NCBI GenBank assembly: GCA_964589935.1
Contig: CAZPVD010000008.1
Span: 62,001-126,000, forward strand
DNA: 64,000 nt
From: VHCN01 sp964589935
GTDB taxonomy: Bacteria > Verrucomicrobiota > Verrucomicrobiia > Limisphaerales > VHCN01
Reading direction: 5' to 3'
The notes under the pieces were generated by a model. It was given only the letters and a program-made list of their open reading frames with translations. It made no database searches and had not been told where the DNA came from. Made by a program: the position numbers and the translations under genes. This document shows positions 17,824 through 25,828 of the stretch, piece by piece; positions within the stretch are counted from its first letter, which is position 1, and each line of letters opens with the position of its first letter.

Positions 17824-19458
17824 TTACATGTCCATGCCACCGGGACCGTGGTGGTCGCCGCCAGCGGGGGCCTTCTCCTTCTCGGGCACCTCGGTGATGA
17901 GGCACTCGGTGGTGAGGAGCAGGCCGGCGATGGAGGCCGAGTTCTGCAGGGCGGTGCGGGTGACCTTCTTGGGGTCAACGACGCCGGCCTTGACGAGGTC
18001 TTCGAAGTTGCCGGTGGCGACGTTGTAGCCGTCGTTGCCCTTGCCCTTCTTGACTTCCTGCACGATGACGGAGCCTTCGACGCCGGCGTTGCTCGCGAGC
18101 GCGCGGAGGGGGGACTCGAGGGCGCGCTTGACGATCTCGACGCCGATCTGCTCGTCCTCGTCCTTGAGCTTGAGGGCTTCAAGGGCGGGGAGGCAGCGCA
18201 GCAATGCCACGCCGCCGCCAGGGACGATGCCTTCCTCGACGGCCGCGCGGGTCGCGTGGAGCGCGTCCTCGACACGGGCCTTCTTCTCCTTCATCTCGGT
18301 CTCGGTCGCGGCGCCGACGTTGATGACGGCGACACCTCCGGCGAGCTTGGCGAGGCGTTCCTGCAGCTTCTCGCGGTCGTAGTCCGAGGTGGTTTCCTCG
18401 ATCTGACGGCGGATCTGCTGGACGCGGCCCTGGATCTCGGAGCTTTTGCCACCGCCTTCGACGATGGTGGTGTTTTCCTTGTCCACGACAATTGTCTTGG
18501 CGCGGCCGAGGTCCTCGATGCCGAGGCTCTCAAGCTTGATGCCGAGGTCTTCGGTGACGAACTTGCCACCGGTGAGGATGGCGATGTCTTCGCACATGGC
18601 CTTGCGGCGGTCGCCAAAGCCCGGCGCCTTGACGGCGCAGACGTTGAGGACGCCACGGAGCTTGTTCACGACGAGTGCGGCGAGGGCTTCGCCTTCGACT
18701 TCCTCGGCGATGATGAGCAGGGGCTTGCCCTTCTGCGCGACTTTTTCGAGGAGCGGGAGCAGGTCCTTGAGGGAGCTGATCTTCTTCTCGTAGATGAGGA
18801 TGTAGGCGTCCTCAATCTTGCACTCCATGGTCTCGGCGTTGCTGACCATGTAGGGGCTGAGGTAGCCCTTGTCGAACTGCATGCCCTCGACAACGTCAAG
18901 GGTGGTCTCGATGGACTTGGCTTCTTCGACGGTGATGGTGCCGTCCTTGCCGACCTTGTCCATCGCGTCGGCGATGATCTCGCCGATCTGGGTGTCCCAG
19001 TTGGCGGAGACGGTCGCGACCTGCTTGATCTCTTCCTTGTCCTTGACCTTCTTGGCGATCTTGTCGAGGTGCGCAACGCCGGCGTCAACGGCCTTCTGGA
19101 TGCCGCGCTGGAGGCTGATGGGGTTCGCGCCGCTGGTCACGTGCTTGAGGCCCTCGCGGAAGATGGCCTCGGCGAGGACGGTGGCGGTGGTGGTGCCGTC
19201 GCCCGCGGCGTCGCTGGTCTTGCTGGCGACTTCGCGGACCATCTGGGCGCCCATGTTTTCATAGGGGCACGGAAGCTCAATCTCCTTGGCCACGGTCACA
19301 CCGTCCTTGGTGACGTTGGGGGAGCCGAACTTTTTGTCGAGGACCACGTTGCGGCCCTTGGGGCCGAGCGTGGCTGCAACGGCGCGAGAGAGCTTCTGCA
19401 CGCCGCGAAGCAGCGTCTGTCGCGCGGCTTCGTCGAATAGGAGTTGTTTTGCTGCCAT
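17824..19458 (-). CDS. groL: 60 kDa chaperonin GroEL
   Basis: 544 aa, the usual GroEL length. It forms the double heptameric ring that folds client proteins with ATP and GroES. Visible landmarks are the N-terminal ATP-binding loop TLGPKGRNVVLDKKFGSPNV, the DGTTTATVLAEAI nucleotide motif, GKPLLIIAEEVEGEALA in the apical domain, and GGGVALLRCLPALEALKLKD in the equatorial domain. The C-terminus ends in a His/Gly/Met tail (GGDHHGPGGMDM) instead of the pure GGM repeat of proteobacteria, as often seen in PVC bacteria. It lies 33 bp after groES. No CIRCE element is visible upstream of the pair. Confidence 0.98.
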   Translation of the reverse strand: MAAKQLLFDEAARQTLLRGVQKLSRAVAATLGPKGRNVVLDKKFGSPNVTKDGVTVAKEIELPCPYENMGAQMVREVASKTSDAAGDGTTTATVLAEAIFREGLKHVTSGANPISLQRGIQKAVDAGVAHLDKIAKKVKDKEEIKQVATVSANWDTQIGEIIADAMDKVGKDGTITVEEAKSIETTLDVVEGMQFDKGYLSPYMVSNAETMECKIEDAYILIYEKKISSLKDLLPLLEKVAQKGKPLLIIAEEVEGEALAALVVNKLRGVLNVCAVKAPGFGDRRKAMCEDIAILTGGKFVTEDLGIKLESLGIEDLGRAKTIVVDKENTTIVEGGGKSSEIQGRVQQIRRQIEETTSDYDREKLQERLAKLAGGVAVINVGAATETEMKEKKARVEDALHATRAAVEEGIVPGGGVALLRCLPALEALKLKDEDEQIGVEIVKRALESPLRALASNAGVEGSVIVQEVKKGKGNDGYNVATGNFEDLVKAGVVDPKKVTRTALQNSASIAGLLLTTECLITEVPEKEKAPAGGDHHGPGGMDM

Positions 19459-19491
19459 AATGTTATGTGTCTGTTTTGTTTGTGTTGAGGG

Positions 19492-19785
19492 TTAGCCAAT
19501 GACGCCGAGGATGTCGTCGGTGTTGAGGATCTTGAGTTCCTTGCCGTCGAGCTTCACATCGGTGCCGCCGTATTTGCTCATGAGGATGCGGTCGCCAACC
19601 TTGACTTCAAACGGCACTTTCTTGCCGTTGTCGTCGGTCTTGCCTGTGCCGAGGGCGACCACTTTGCCCTCCGTGGGTTTTTCTTTGGCGGTGTCGGGGA
19701 TGATGATGCCGCCCTTGCGAGTTTCTTTGTCCTCGATGGGCTCCACAAGCACCCGGTCGCCGAGGGGTTTGAGGTTCACTGCCAT
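19492..19785 (-). CDS. groS: 10 kDa co-chaperonin GroES
   Basis: 97 aa. The sequence runs through the standard GroES order: NLKPLGDRVLVEPIEDKE, the mobile loop GGIIIPDTAKEKP that docks on GroEL, the roof loop region KVPFEVKVGDRILMSKYGGT and the C-terminal LKILNTDDILGVI. It caps the GroEL ring. The gene precedes groEL and follows dnaK by 162 bp on the same strand. The leader has no good Shine-Dalgarno sequence (AAACACGATAAAAAGT before ATG) and no inverted TTAGCACTC/GAGTGCTAA repeat. Confidence 0.97.
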   Translation of the reverse strand: MAVNLKPLGDRVLVEPIEDKETRKGGIIIPDTAKEKPTEGKVVALGTGKTDDNGKKVPFEVKVGDRILMSKYGGTDVKLDGKELKILNTDDILGVIG

Positions 19786-19947
19786 ACTTTTTATCGTGTT
19801 TGTTGTTTCGTTTGTTTGATTGCTTCTGAATCAAATCCCGCCACACCCGCAGCGGGAAAATTGTTTTTCATCTTCTGATCGAAGGCGACGCCTCCGGCAG
19901 CGCGGGCCCGAACCCGCGGGTGAACCGGGGGAGAATCGCCCCTGTCG

Positions 19948-21891
19948 CTACTTGCCTTTTTTCTCGTCCACGACCTCAGCGTCAATGATCGGGACTTCTT
20001 CGTCTTTCTTGCCCGCCTCGCCGGGACCGGCCTGCCCCGCGCCGGGACGCGTGCCGCCCGCCGCCGTGCTGCTGGTGTTCGACGCGCTGCGATACATTTC
20101 GGTCGAGACGGCCTGCCAGACTTCGTTGAGCTTCTCGGTCGCGGAACGGATGCCGGCCGTGTTGTTCGTGTTCATCGCGTCCCTCGCTTCCTTGACGGCG
20201 GCTTCGATCTTGGACTTGTCGCCGCCGGACATCTTCGCGCCGTATTCCTTCAGGAGTTTCTCGGAGCGATACACGGAGCTGTCGGCCTCGTTGCGCGCCT
20301 CGATCTCTTCCTTGCGGGCCTTGTCCTCCTCAGCGTGCGACTCGGCGTCGCGGCGCATCTTCTCGATCTCATCCTTCGCGAGTCCGCTGCTGGCCGTGAT
20401 GGTAATCTTCTGTTCCTTGCCCGTCCCGAGGTCCTTTGCGCCGACATGGAGAATGCCGTTGGCATCAATGTCGAACGTCACCTCGATCTGCGGGACACCG
20501 CGAGGCGCGGGAGGAATGTCAATCAACTGGAATTTGCCGATGGTCTTGTTGTCGCGCGCGAACGGCCGCTCGCCCTGCAACACGTGAATCTCGACGCCGG
20601 GCTGGTTGTCGCTCGCGGTGGAGAAGATTTCCGACTTGCGCGTCGGGATGGTCGTGTTGCGCTCGATGAGGCGTGTGAACACGCCGCCGAGCGTCTCGAT
20701 GCCGAGCGAAAGCGGCGTCACGTCGAGCAACAGGACATCTTTTACATCGCCCTTGAGCACGCCGCCCTGGATGCCGGCACCCACCGCGACGACTTCGTCG
20801 GGGTTCACGCCCTGATGCGGCGGCTTGTTGACGAGCGAGCGCGCGGTTTCGACCACGCGGGGCATGCGGGTCATGCCGCCGACGAGGACGAGTTCGTCAA
20901 TGTTTGCAGCCTGCACGCCTGCGTCATGCAGGCAGTTCTTCACCGGCGTGATGGTGCGCTCAAAAAGTTCGTCGCAGAGCTGCTCCATTTTCGCGCGGGT
21001 GAGCTTCATGCTGATGTGCTTCGGGCCGGAAGCGTCCGCGGTGATGAACGGCAGACTGATCTCGTATTGCTGCGCGCTGGACAGGGCGATCTTGCCTTTC
21101 TCGGCCTCCTCCTTGATGCGCTGTAACGCGTCGGGCTGCTTGCGCAGGTCAAGGCCGTGCTCTCGGCGGAACTCCTCGAGAATCCAGTCCATGACGCGGT
21201 TGTCCCAGTCGTCACCACCAAGGTGCGTGTCGCCGTTCGTGGCCTTCACCTCGAAGACGCCGTCACCGATTTCCAAAACTGAAATGTCGAACGTGCCACC
21301 GCCGAGGTCATACACGGCGATCTTCTCGTCCTTCTTCTTGTCGAGGCCGTAGGCGAGCGACGCGGCGGTCGGCTCGTTGATGATGCGGAGGACTTCGAGG
21401 CCCGCGATGCGGCCAGCGTCCTTCGTCGCCTGGCGCTGCGAGTCGTTGAAGTAAGCCGGCACGGTGATGACGGCCTGCGTGACCTTCTCGCCGAGGCGCG
21501 TCTCGGCGTCGGCCTTGAGCTTGGCGAGAATCATCGCGGAAACTTCCGGCGGGCTGAACTGCTTGGGCTTGCCCTCGACTTCGACCTCGACCCACGCGTC
21601 ACCGTTGGACGCCTTCACGACCTTGTAGGGCACGCGCTTGATTTCCTCCTGCACCTCTTCAAATTTCCGGCCCATGAAGCGCTTGATGGAATAGACCGTG
21701 TTGCGCGCGTTGGTGACGGCCTGCCGTTTGGCGGCCTCGCCGACGAGCCGCTCGCCCGCCTTCGTGAACGCCACGACCGACGGCGTCGTGCGCTTGCCTT
21801 CGGAGTTTTCCAACACCACCGGCTCGCCGCCCTCCATCACGGCCATGCAGGAGTTCGTGGTGCCGAGGTCAATGCCGAGAACTTTTGCCAT
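19948..21891 (-). CDS. dnaK: Chaperone protein DnaK (Hsp70)
   Basis: 647 aa. The ATPase domain begins with KVLGIDLGTTNSCMAVMEGG, with phosphate-loop motif AVYDLGGGTFDISVLEI and VLVGGMTRMPRVVE. The interdomain linker is DVLLLDVTPLSLGIETLGG and the substrate-binding domain follows, then a helical lid ending in a Gly/Ala/Thr-rich tail and the conserved EVVDEKKGK-like end. It binds exposed hydrophobic peptides under DnaJ/GrpE control. Neither dnaJ nor grpE is nearby; instead groES and groEL follow on the same strand. The 180 bp upstream hold no recognisable CIRCE. Confidence 0.98.
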   Translation of the reverse strand: MAKVLGIDLGTTNSCMAVMEGGEPVVLENSEGKRTTPSVVAFTKAGERLVGEAAKRQAVTNARNTVYSIKRFMGRKFEEVQEEIKRVPYKVVKASNGDAWVEVEVEGKPKQFSPPEVSAMILAKLKADAETRLGEKVTQAVITVPAYFNDSQRQATKDAGRIAGLEVLRIINEPTAASLAYGLDKKKDEKIAVYDLGGGTFDISVLEIGDGVFEVKATNGDTHLGGDDWDNRVMDWILEEFRREHGLDLRKQPDALQRIKEEAEKGKIALSSAQQYEISLPFITADASGPKHISMKLTRAKMEQLCDELFERTITPVKNCLHDAGVQAANIDELVLVGGMTRMPRVVETARSLVNKPPHQGVNPDEVVAVGAGIQGGVLKGDVKDVLLLDVTPLSLGIETLGGVFTRLIERNTTIPTRKSEIFSTASDNQPGVEIHVLQGERPFARDNKTIGKFQLIDIPPAPRGVPQIEVTFDIDANGILHVGAKDLGTGKEQKITITASSGLAKDEIEKMRRDAESHAEEDKARKEEIEARNEADSSVYRSEKLLKEYGAKMSGGDKSKIEAAVKEARDAMNTNNTAGIRSATEKLNEVWQAVSTEMYRSASNTSSTAAGGTRPGAGQAGPGEAGKKDEEVPIIDAEVVDEKKGK

Positions 21892-22071
21892 AAAATCGTT
21901 GGTTGATGGTTGCGCGCTGCCCGAATGTCCACTTCCTTAGCAAGCCCGCTGCCAGAGTTTGAATTTACCGAAATCCCTTGGAATTCACTGAAAAATGCCG
22001 CTTCCTGTGAAACGCCGGACATCCGGTGTGGTCAGGATTCGCGCCACTGTGTCACGAATGCCGACGCCCTG

Positions 22072-22506
22072 TCACACTCCGCGCCCACTTGCGGCCTCGC
22101 GAACAAACGGCGCCAGACGCGCGGCCAGTTCCGTGGGAACGCGCTGCGGCTTTTCGTCAAGCCCGGTGCAGGCGTGCAATGTTTCGCCCTCGATCACGAG
22201 TTCGCCGTCCGCCTTTGTGACGCAATACCCAAAACCAATCCGCACACGGCCCAGTTCCGTCAGCCACACTTCCACGTCGAGCACATCGTCATAGCGCGCC
22301 GCCGAACGATACCGCACGCGACACTCGACCACCGGGAAGATTACGCCGCGCTCCTGCCACTCAACGAACGTGACGCCAAGCGATCGGAAGAACTCGCCGC
22401 GCGCCGCTTCGAGCACGTCGAGATAGCGCGCATAATAAACGTGGTTGCCGACCGTGCACTCCGAGTAAGTGACACGATGACGGTGATGAAAAGTTTGCGG
22501 GGCCAT
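22072..22506 (-). CDS. Acyl-CoA thioesterase, 4-hydroxybenzoyl-CoA thioesterase / YbgC-like hotdog fold
   Basis: 144 aa, the normal size for a single hotdog domain. The N-terminal motif VTYSECTVGNHVYYARYLDV corresponds to the family motif Y.D.D..GHV.N..Y..Y, but the usual catalytic Asp is replaced by the E-C-T stretch with N-H following, so the active site is somewhat unusual. The long helix LEAARGEFFRSLG and the strand VVECRVRYRSAARYDDVLDV follow. It would hydrolyse a short or aromatic acyl-CoA. In proteobacteria the relative ybgC sits with tol-pal, but here it stands between dnaK and the WD40 gene. Confidence 0.82.
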   Translation of the reverse strand: MAPQTFHHRHRVTYSECTVGNHVYYARYLDVLEAARGEFFRSLGVTFVEWQERGVIFPVVECRVRYRSAARYDDVLDVEVWLTELGRVRIGFGYCVTKADGELVIEGETLHACTGLDEKPQRVPTELAARLAPFVREAASGRGV

Positions 22507-22567
22507 GTCCGCGAGACAAGTTGACCGAAACCCCGCGGCAAAGTCGAGGACGCGCGTTGCGAATCCC

Positions 22568-25500
22568 CTACTTCTTCTTCGCGCCCTTTTTGTCGGGCTT
22601 TGCCATTACAGGCAGCGGGGCCTGCGTGATGGCGGACGCGCCCTCGACTTTTGGCGGCTCAAACGCGGCGAGGAGGTTGCCGTTCGCGCCGTTCCAGATG
22701 CGCAGCACGCTGTCCTGCCCGCCCGCCACGACGAGCTTGCCGTCGGGCTTCACCGCGGCGGAATAAACGAAGTCGGATGAACCGCTGAAGTTGCGCACGT
22801 CGCTGCCGTTCTCGTTCACGAGGCGCACGCGCGCGTCGCCGGAGGTGGCGACGAACTGGTCCGTCGTGCCGACGTAGCAGAGCGAGGTGACCTCCTTCTG
22901 CGAGCCGCCGATGGTCTTCTTGCCTTCGCCGGTTTCGAGGCTCCAAATCTTGATGTTGTTGTCCGCGCCGGCGCTCGCAATCGTGCGGCCCTCGCGGCGG
23001 AAGCTCACGCCGAGCACCTGATGCGTGTGGCCCTCGAATGACTTCACCAGTTTGCCTTCCGCGATGTCCCAGACCTTCACGAATTTGTCCGCCGCGCCGG
23101 ACACGAGCCGTTTGCCGTCGGGCGAGAAGTCCACGCCGAGGACGGTGTCGCTGTGGGCATTCTTGATTTCGGTCATAAGCGAGCCGTCGGCGACGTTCCA
23201 GATTTTCAACTGCCCGCTGCGCGACGGGTCACCAGAGCCGGTCGCAAGCAATTTCCCGTCGGGGCTGAAGTCGAGCGAGTTCACGCGCCCGCTCAACGGC
23301 GAGCCGGCCTCGCCAGTGCCGATGACGCGCTCAAGCGTCCACGCCGGGTTCAAGTCCCACAGCACGGCGCTTTTGTCCGCCGAGCCGCTCGCCAGAACAG
23401 CCGCCCGCGTGAAGGCCAGCGAAGCCACTGAACCGCCGTGTCCCTTGAGCACCTCTACAGGCGCGCCCGTCTCGGCGCTCCATGTGTGAACCAGTCCGTC
23501 CTCGCCTGCTGTCGCCACCGTGCGGTTGTCGGGCGAGAACGCGATGGCGCGAATCGCCTTCTCGGTTTCGGTCGCGGCCTTCTTTGCCGCCGCGGCCTCC
23601 GCGTCCGCTTTCTTTTGCGTTTCTTCCGCTGACGCAAGCTCGCCCTTTGCGGCGGCGGTGGCGTCCGCGGTCTTCTTGGCCGCGGTTTGCGCGAGCTGCA
23701 AATTTTCCTCGGCGGTCGTGAACTTCTTCACTTCTTTCTCCGCATCGGTGAATGTCTTGGCGAGCGGTGTGAGCTTGTCGTTTGATTCCTTGAGCTTCGC
23801 GCTGGCGTCGGTGAACACCTTGTCGAGGTTCGTCTTCGACTCGTTCGCAGCCTTGATCTTTGCCGTCAGGTCGGCGACGGCTTTCTCGGCCTCCGCGAGC
23901 GATTTCTGCGCGGCTTCCTTGTCCTTTGCCTTCGCTTTTTTGTCCGCTGCGATTTTTTCGACTTCGGACTTCGCCATCGCGACCTTGTTCGTGGCGGCCT
24001 TCGTGTCCGCATCGGCGCTCGCGAGAATCTTGTCGTTTGCGTCCTTCGCCTCTTTTGCCTTTGCTTCAGCGGCCTTTGCTGTTTCGACTTCCTTCTCGAC
24101 CGGGTCTTTCTTCGCCTTGGCCTCGTCGAGCGCCTTTTTCTTTTCGGGCAACGTTTTCTCCAGCGCGGCTTTTTCGTCCGTGGCCTTCTTCACGGCGTCG
24201 TCGCGCTGTTTCTGGTTGTCCTCCGCCGTCTTGAGGTTGCCCTTGCGATACGTGACCTCGCCCGCGGCGAACGCGGCGTCCGCTTCGCGCGCGGCCTGCG
24301 CCTCCTGCGCGTAACGGTCGCCCTTGAGGTCGGCAATCAGTTTGCCGTCCGCGGCGTTCCACAGTTTCGCCACGCTGTTCGTCAGGCCTGCGGAGGCGAA
24401 CGTCTTGCCATCCGCGCGCGATGCGACCGCGACAACAGGCCCGCCCTGCGACATCGAGCGAATCGCCGTGCCTTTCTCCAAATCCCACAGCGTCACGTTG
24501 CCATCGGCGCTGCCGGAGAGAAGCTGCGCGCCGTTCGTGCCGACGGTGTCGAGCGCGGTGACGGCCTTGGTGTGGCCCTTGAGTTCCTTCACGGCTTCGA
24601 GCTTGCCGCCCGCGGCGTCGGGAAGTTTCAGCACGCGAATCAAATTGTCCGCGCAGCCTGCGGCGACCTGCTTCGCGTCCGCGGCCCATGTGACGGCGTT
24701 GACCTCGGCGGGCAGCTCGGCCTCGGCGAAGACCGCGCCGTCGGCGACGTTCCACACGCGCACGAACTTGTCCGTCGAACCGGAGATGAGCTTCGCAGAA
24801 TCGGGCGTGAACTTGAGGCTCGTGACCGGCGCGGAATGCTTCGCGAGCGTCTTCGCAACTTTGCCGCTGACGAGGTTCCAGAGCTTGATGCTGTTGTCGT
24901 CGCCCGCGCTCGCGAGCCACTGGCCGTCAGGGCTGGCGGCAACGACGCTGAAGGATTTCTCCGCCGCGCCGGCGAGTTTCTCCTTCTGCACGTTCACCGG
25001 ACGCCGCCACAATTTCACCTGCCGGTAATCGCCGGACGCGAGCAGCGTGCCGTCGGGACTGAACGCGAGCGAATGCACCATGTCACGGTGCGCGACGCTG
25101 CCCTTGCCGGGAATCTTCGCCATCGCCGGGTCCACGAGGCGCGTGACGAGGTTGGACGACGGAACGTGATAGATGAAAATCTGGTCCGCGCGGCCCGCGG
25201 CGGCGAACTGCCCGTCACTGGTGAGCGCCACCGAATAAATCGGGTTCAAGCCCGGCGGCAACGGCTGCCACGCGATCGGGCCGGCGCCCTTGACCTCGCC
25301 CTTCGCGCCCTCGTCAATCCACAGCGCGATGAGGCCAAGTTCCTCGGAGGTGAGATTCGCTGCGCCGACCTTGTTTTTCGGCGGCGGCATGTAGGGCTTC
25401 TTCTGCTGCGACGCGAGCTTGATGAGGAGGCTGTCGGCGGACTTCCTCGCCTTCGCAGCGGGGCCGGAATCACCGCCGCGCAGGATGTCCTTTGGGGTTT

Positions 25501-25819
25501 CGAGCACGAGTTTTTCCTCGGCGGTAGTTTCGTTGTGGCATGCGAGACATTTCGCGCGGAGGATCGGCAGCACTTCCTTCTCGAAGTCCACAGCCTTCGA
25601 ATGCTTGATCTTCGCGATGGCGATGGACTGGTGCGCGTCGGATTTTGGCGCGTCCTTCGGCTCATCCTTCGTGGCTTCCTTCTTCGGCGAAGTTTTTGAA
25701 TCGGCGGCGAACGAAGCCGCAGCGGCGAACGCCAGCGCGAGCGCCAACGAAACACACATTGCGGGTGAATGAACGACGGATTTTTTGGATGGCAACGACT
25801 CGGTCATAAATGGAAACAA
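22568..25819 (-). CDS. Exported WD40 double-propeller protein with cytochrome-type CxxCH domain and central coiled coil
   Basis: 1083 aa. A signal peptide is probable (MCVSLALALAFAAAASFAAD, about 21-40). Residues 75-180 form a planctomycete-type cytochrome domain with CLACH at 91-95 and MPPPKNK as possible distal ligand region. I count about seven WD-like repeats before and seven after a roughly 250-residue Ala/Lys/Glu-rich coiled coil (about 500-750), suggesting two seven-bladed propellers joined by a long helical arm. Typical blades read SAPVTSLKFTPDSAKLISGS and TVLGVDFSPDGKRLVSGAAD. It is the last gene of the DUF1501/DUF1549 cluster and starts 9 bp after the preceding stop. Electron transfer or structural use of the haem is unknown. 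Confidence 0.88.
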   Translation of the reverse strand: MFPFMTESLPSKKSVVHSPAMCVSLALALAFAAAASFAADSKTSPKKEATKDEPKDAPKSDAHQSIAIAKIKHSKAVDFEKEVLPILRAKCLACHNETTAEEKLVLETPKDILRGGDSGPAAKARKSADSLLIKLASQQKKPYMPPPKNKVGAANLTSEELGLIALWIDEGAKGEVKGAGPIAWQPLPPGLNPIYSVALTSDGQFAAAGRADQIFIYHVPSSNLVTRLVDPAMAKIPGKGSVAHRDMVHSLAFSPDGTLLASGDYRQVKLWRRPVNVQKEKLAGAAEKSFSVVAASPDGQWLASAGDDNSIKLWNLVSGKVAKTLAKHSAPVTSLKFTPDSAKLISGSTDKFVRVWNVADGAVFAEAELPAEVNAVTWAADAKQVAAGCADNLIRVLKLPDAAGGKLEAVKELKGHTKAVTALDTVGTNGAQLLSGSADGNVTLWDLEKGTAIRSMSQGGPVVAVASRADGKTFASAGLTNSVAKLWNAADGKLIADLKGDRYAQEAQAAREADAAFAAGEVTYRKGNLKTAEDNQKQRDDAVKKATDEKAALEKTLPEKKKALDEAKAKKDPVEKEVETAKAAEAKAKEAKDANDKILASADADTKAATNKVAMAKSEVEKIAADKKAKAKDKEAAQKSLAEAEKAVADLTAKIKAANESKTNLDKVFTDASAKLKESNDKLTPLAKTFTDAEKEVKKFTTAEENLQLAQTAAKKTADATAAAKGELASAEETQKKADAEAAAAKKAATETEKAIRAIAFSPDNRTVATAGEDGLVHTWSAETGAPVEVLKGHGGSVASLAFTRAAVLASGSADKSAVLWDLNPAWTLERVIGTGEAGSPLSGRVNSLDFSPDGKLLATGSGDPSRSGQLKIWNVADGSLMTEIKNAHSDTVLGVDFSPDGKRLVSGAADKFVKVWDIAEGKLVKSFEGHTHQVLGVSFRREGRTIASAGADNNIKIWSLETGEGKKTIGGSQKEVTSLCYVGTTDQFVATSGDARVRLVNENGSDVRNFSGSSDFVYSAAVKPDGKLVVAGGQDSVLRIWNGANGNLLAAFEPPKVEGASAITQAPLPVMAKPDKKGAKKK

Positions 25820-25828
25820 ATCAGTGCG

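Noticed and set aside
17740..19440. A 566-residue plus-strand frame opposite groEL
   Set aside because: Composition (runs of Asp, Val and Gly) is an artefact of the codon pattern of groEL in the opposite strand.
19786..19947. A CIRCE operator before groES
   Set aside because: No inverted TTAGCACTC/GAGTGCTAA pair; only unrelated GC-rich partial stems are present.
23520..24314. 264-residue Ser/Ala/Phe-rich frame on the plus strand within the WD40 gene, which could look like a membrane protein
   Set aside because: It is the antisense of the Ala/Lys coiled-coil coding region, whose reverse complement naturally reads Phe/Ala/Ser.
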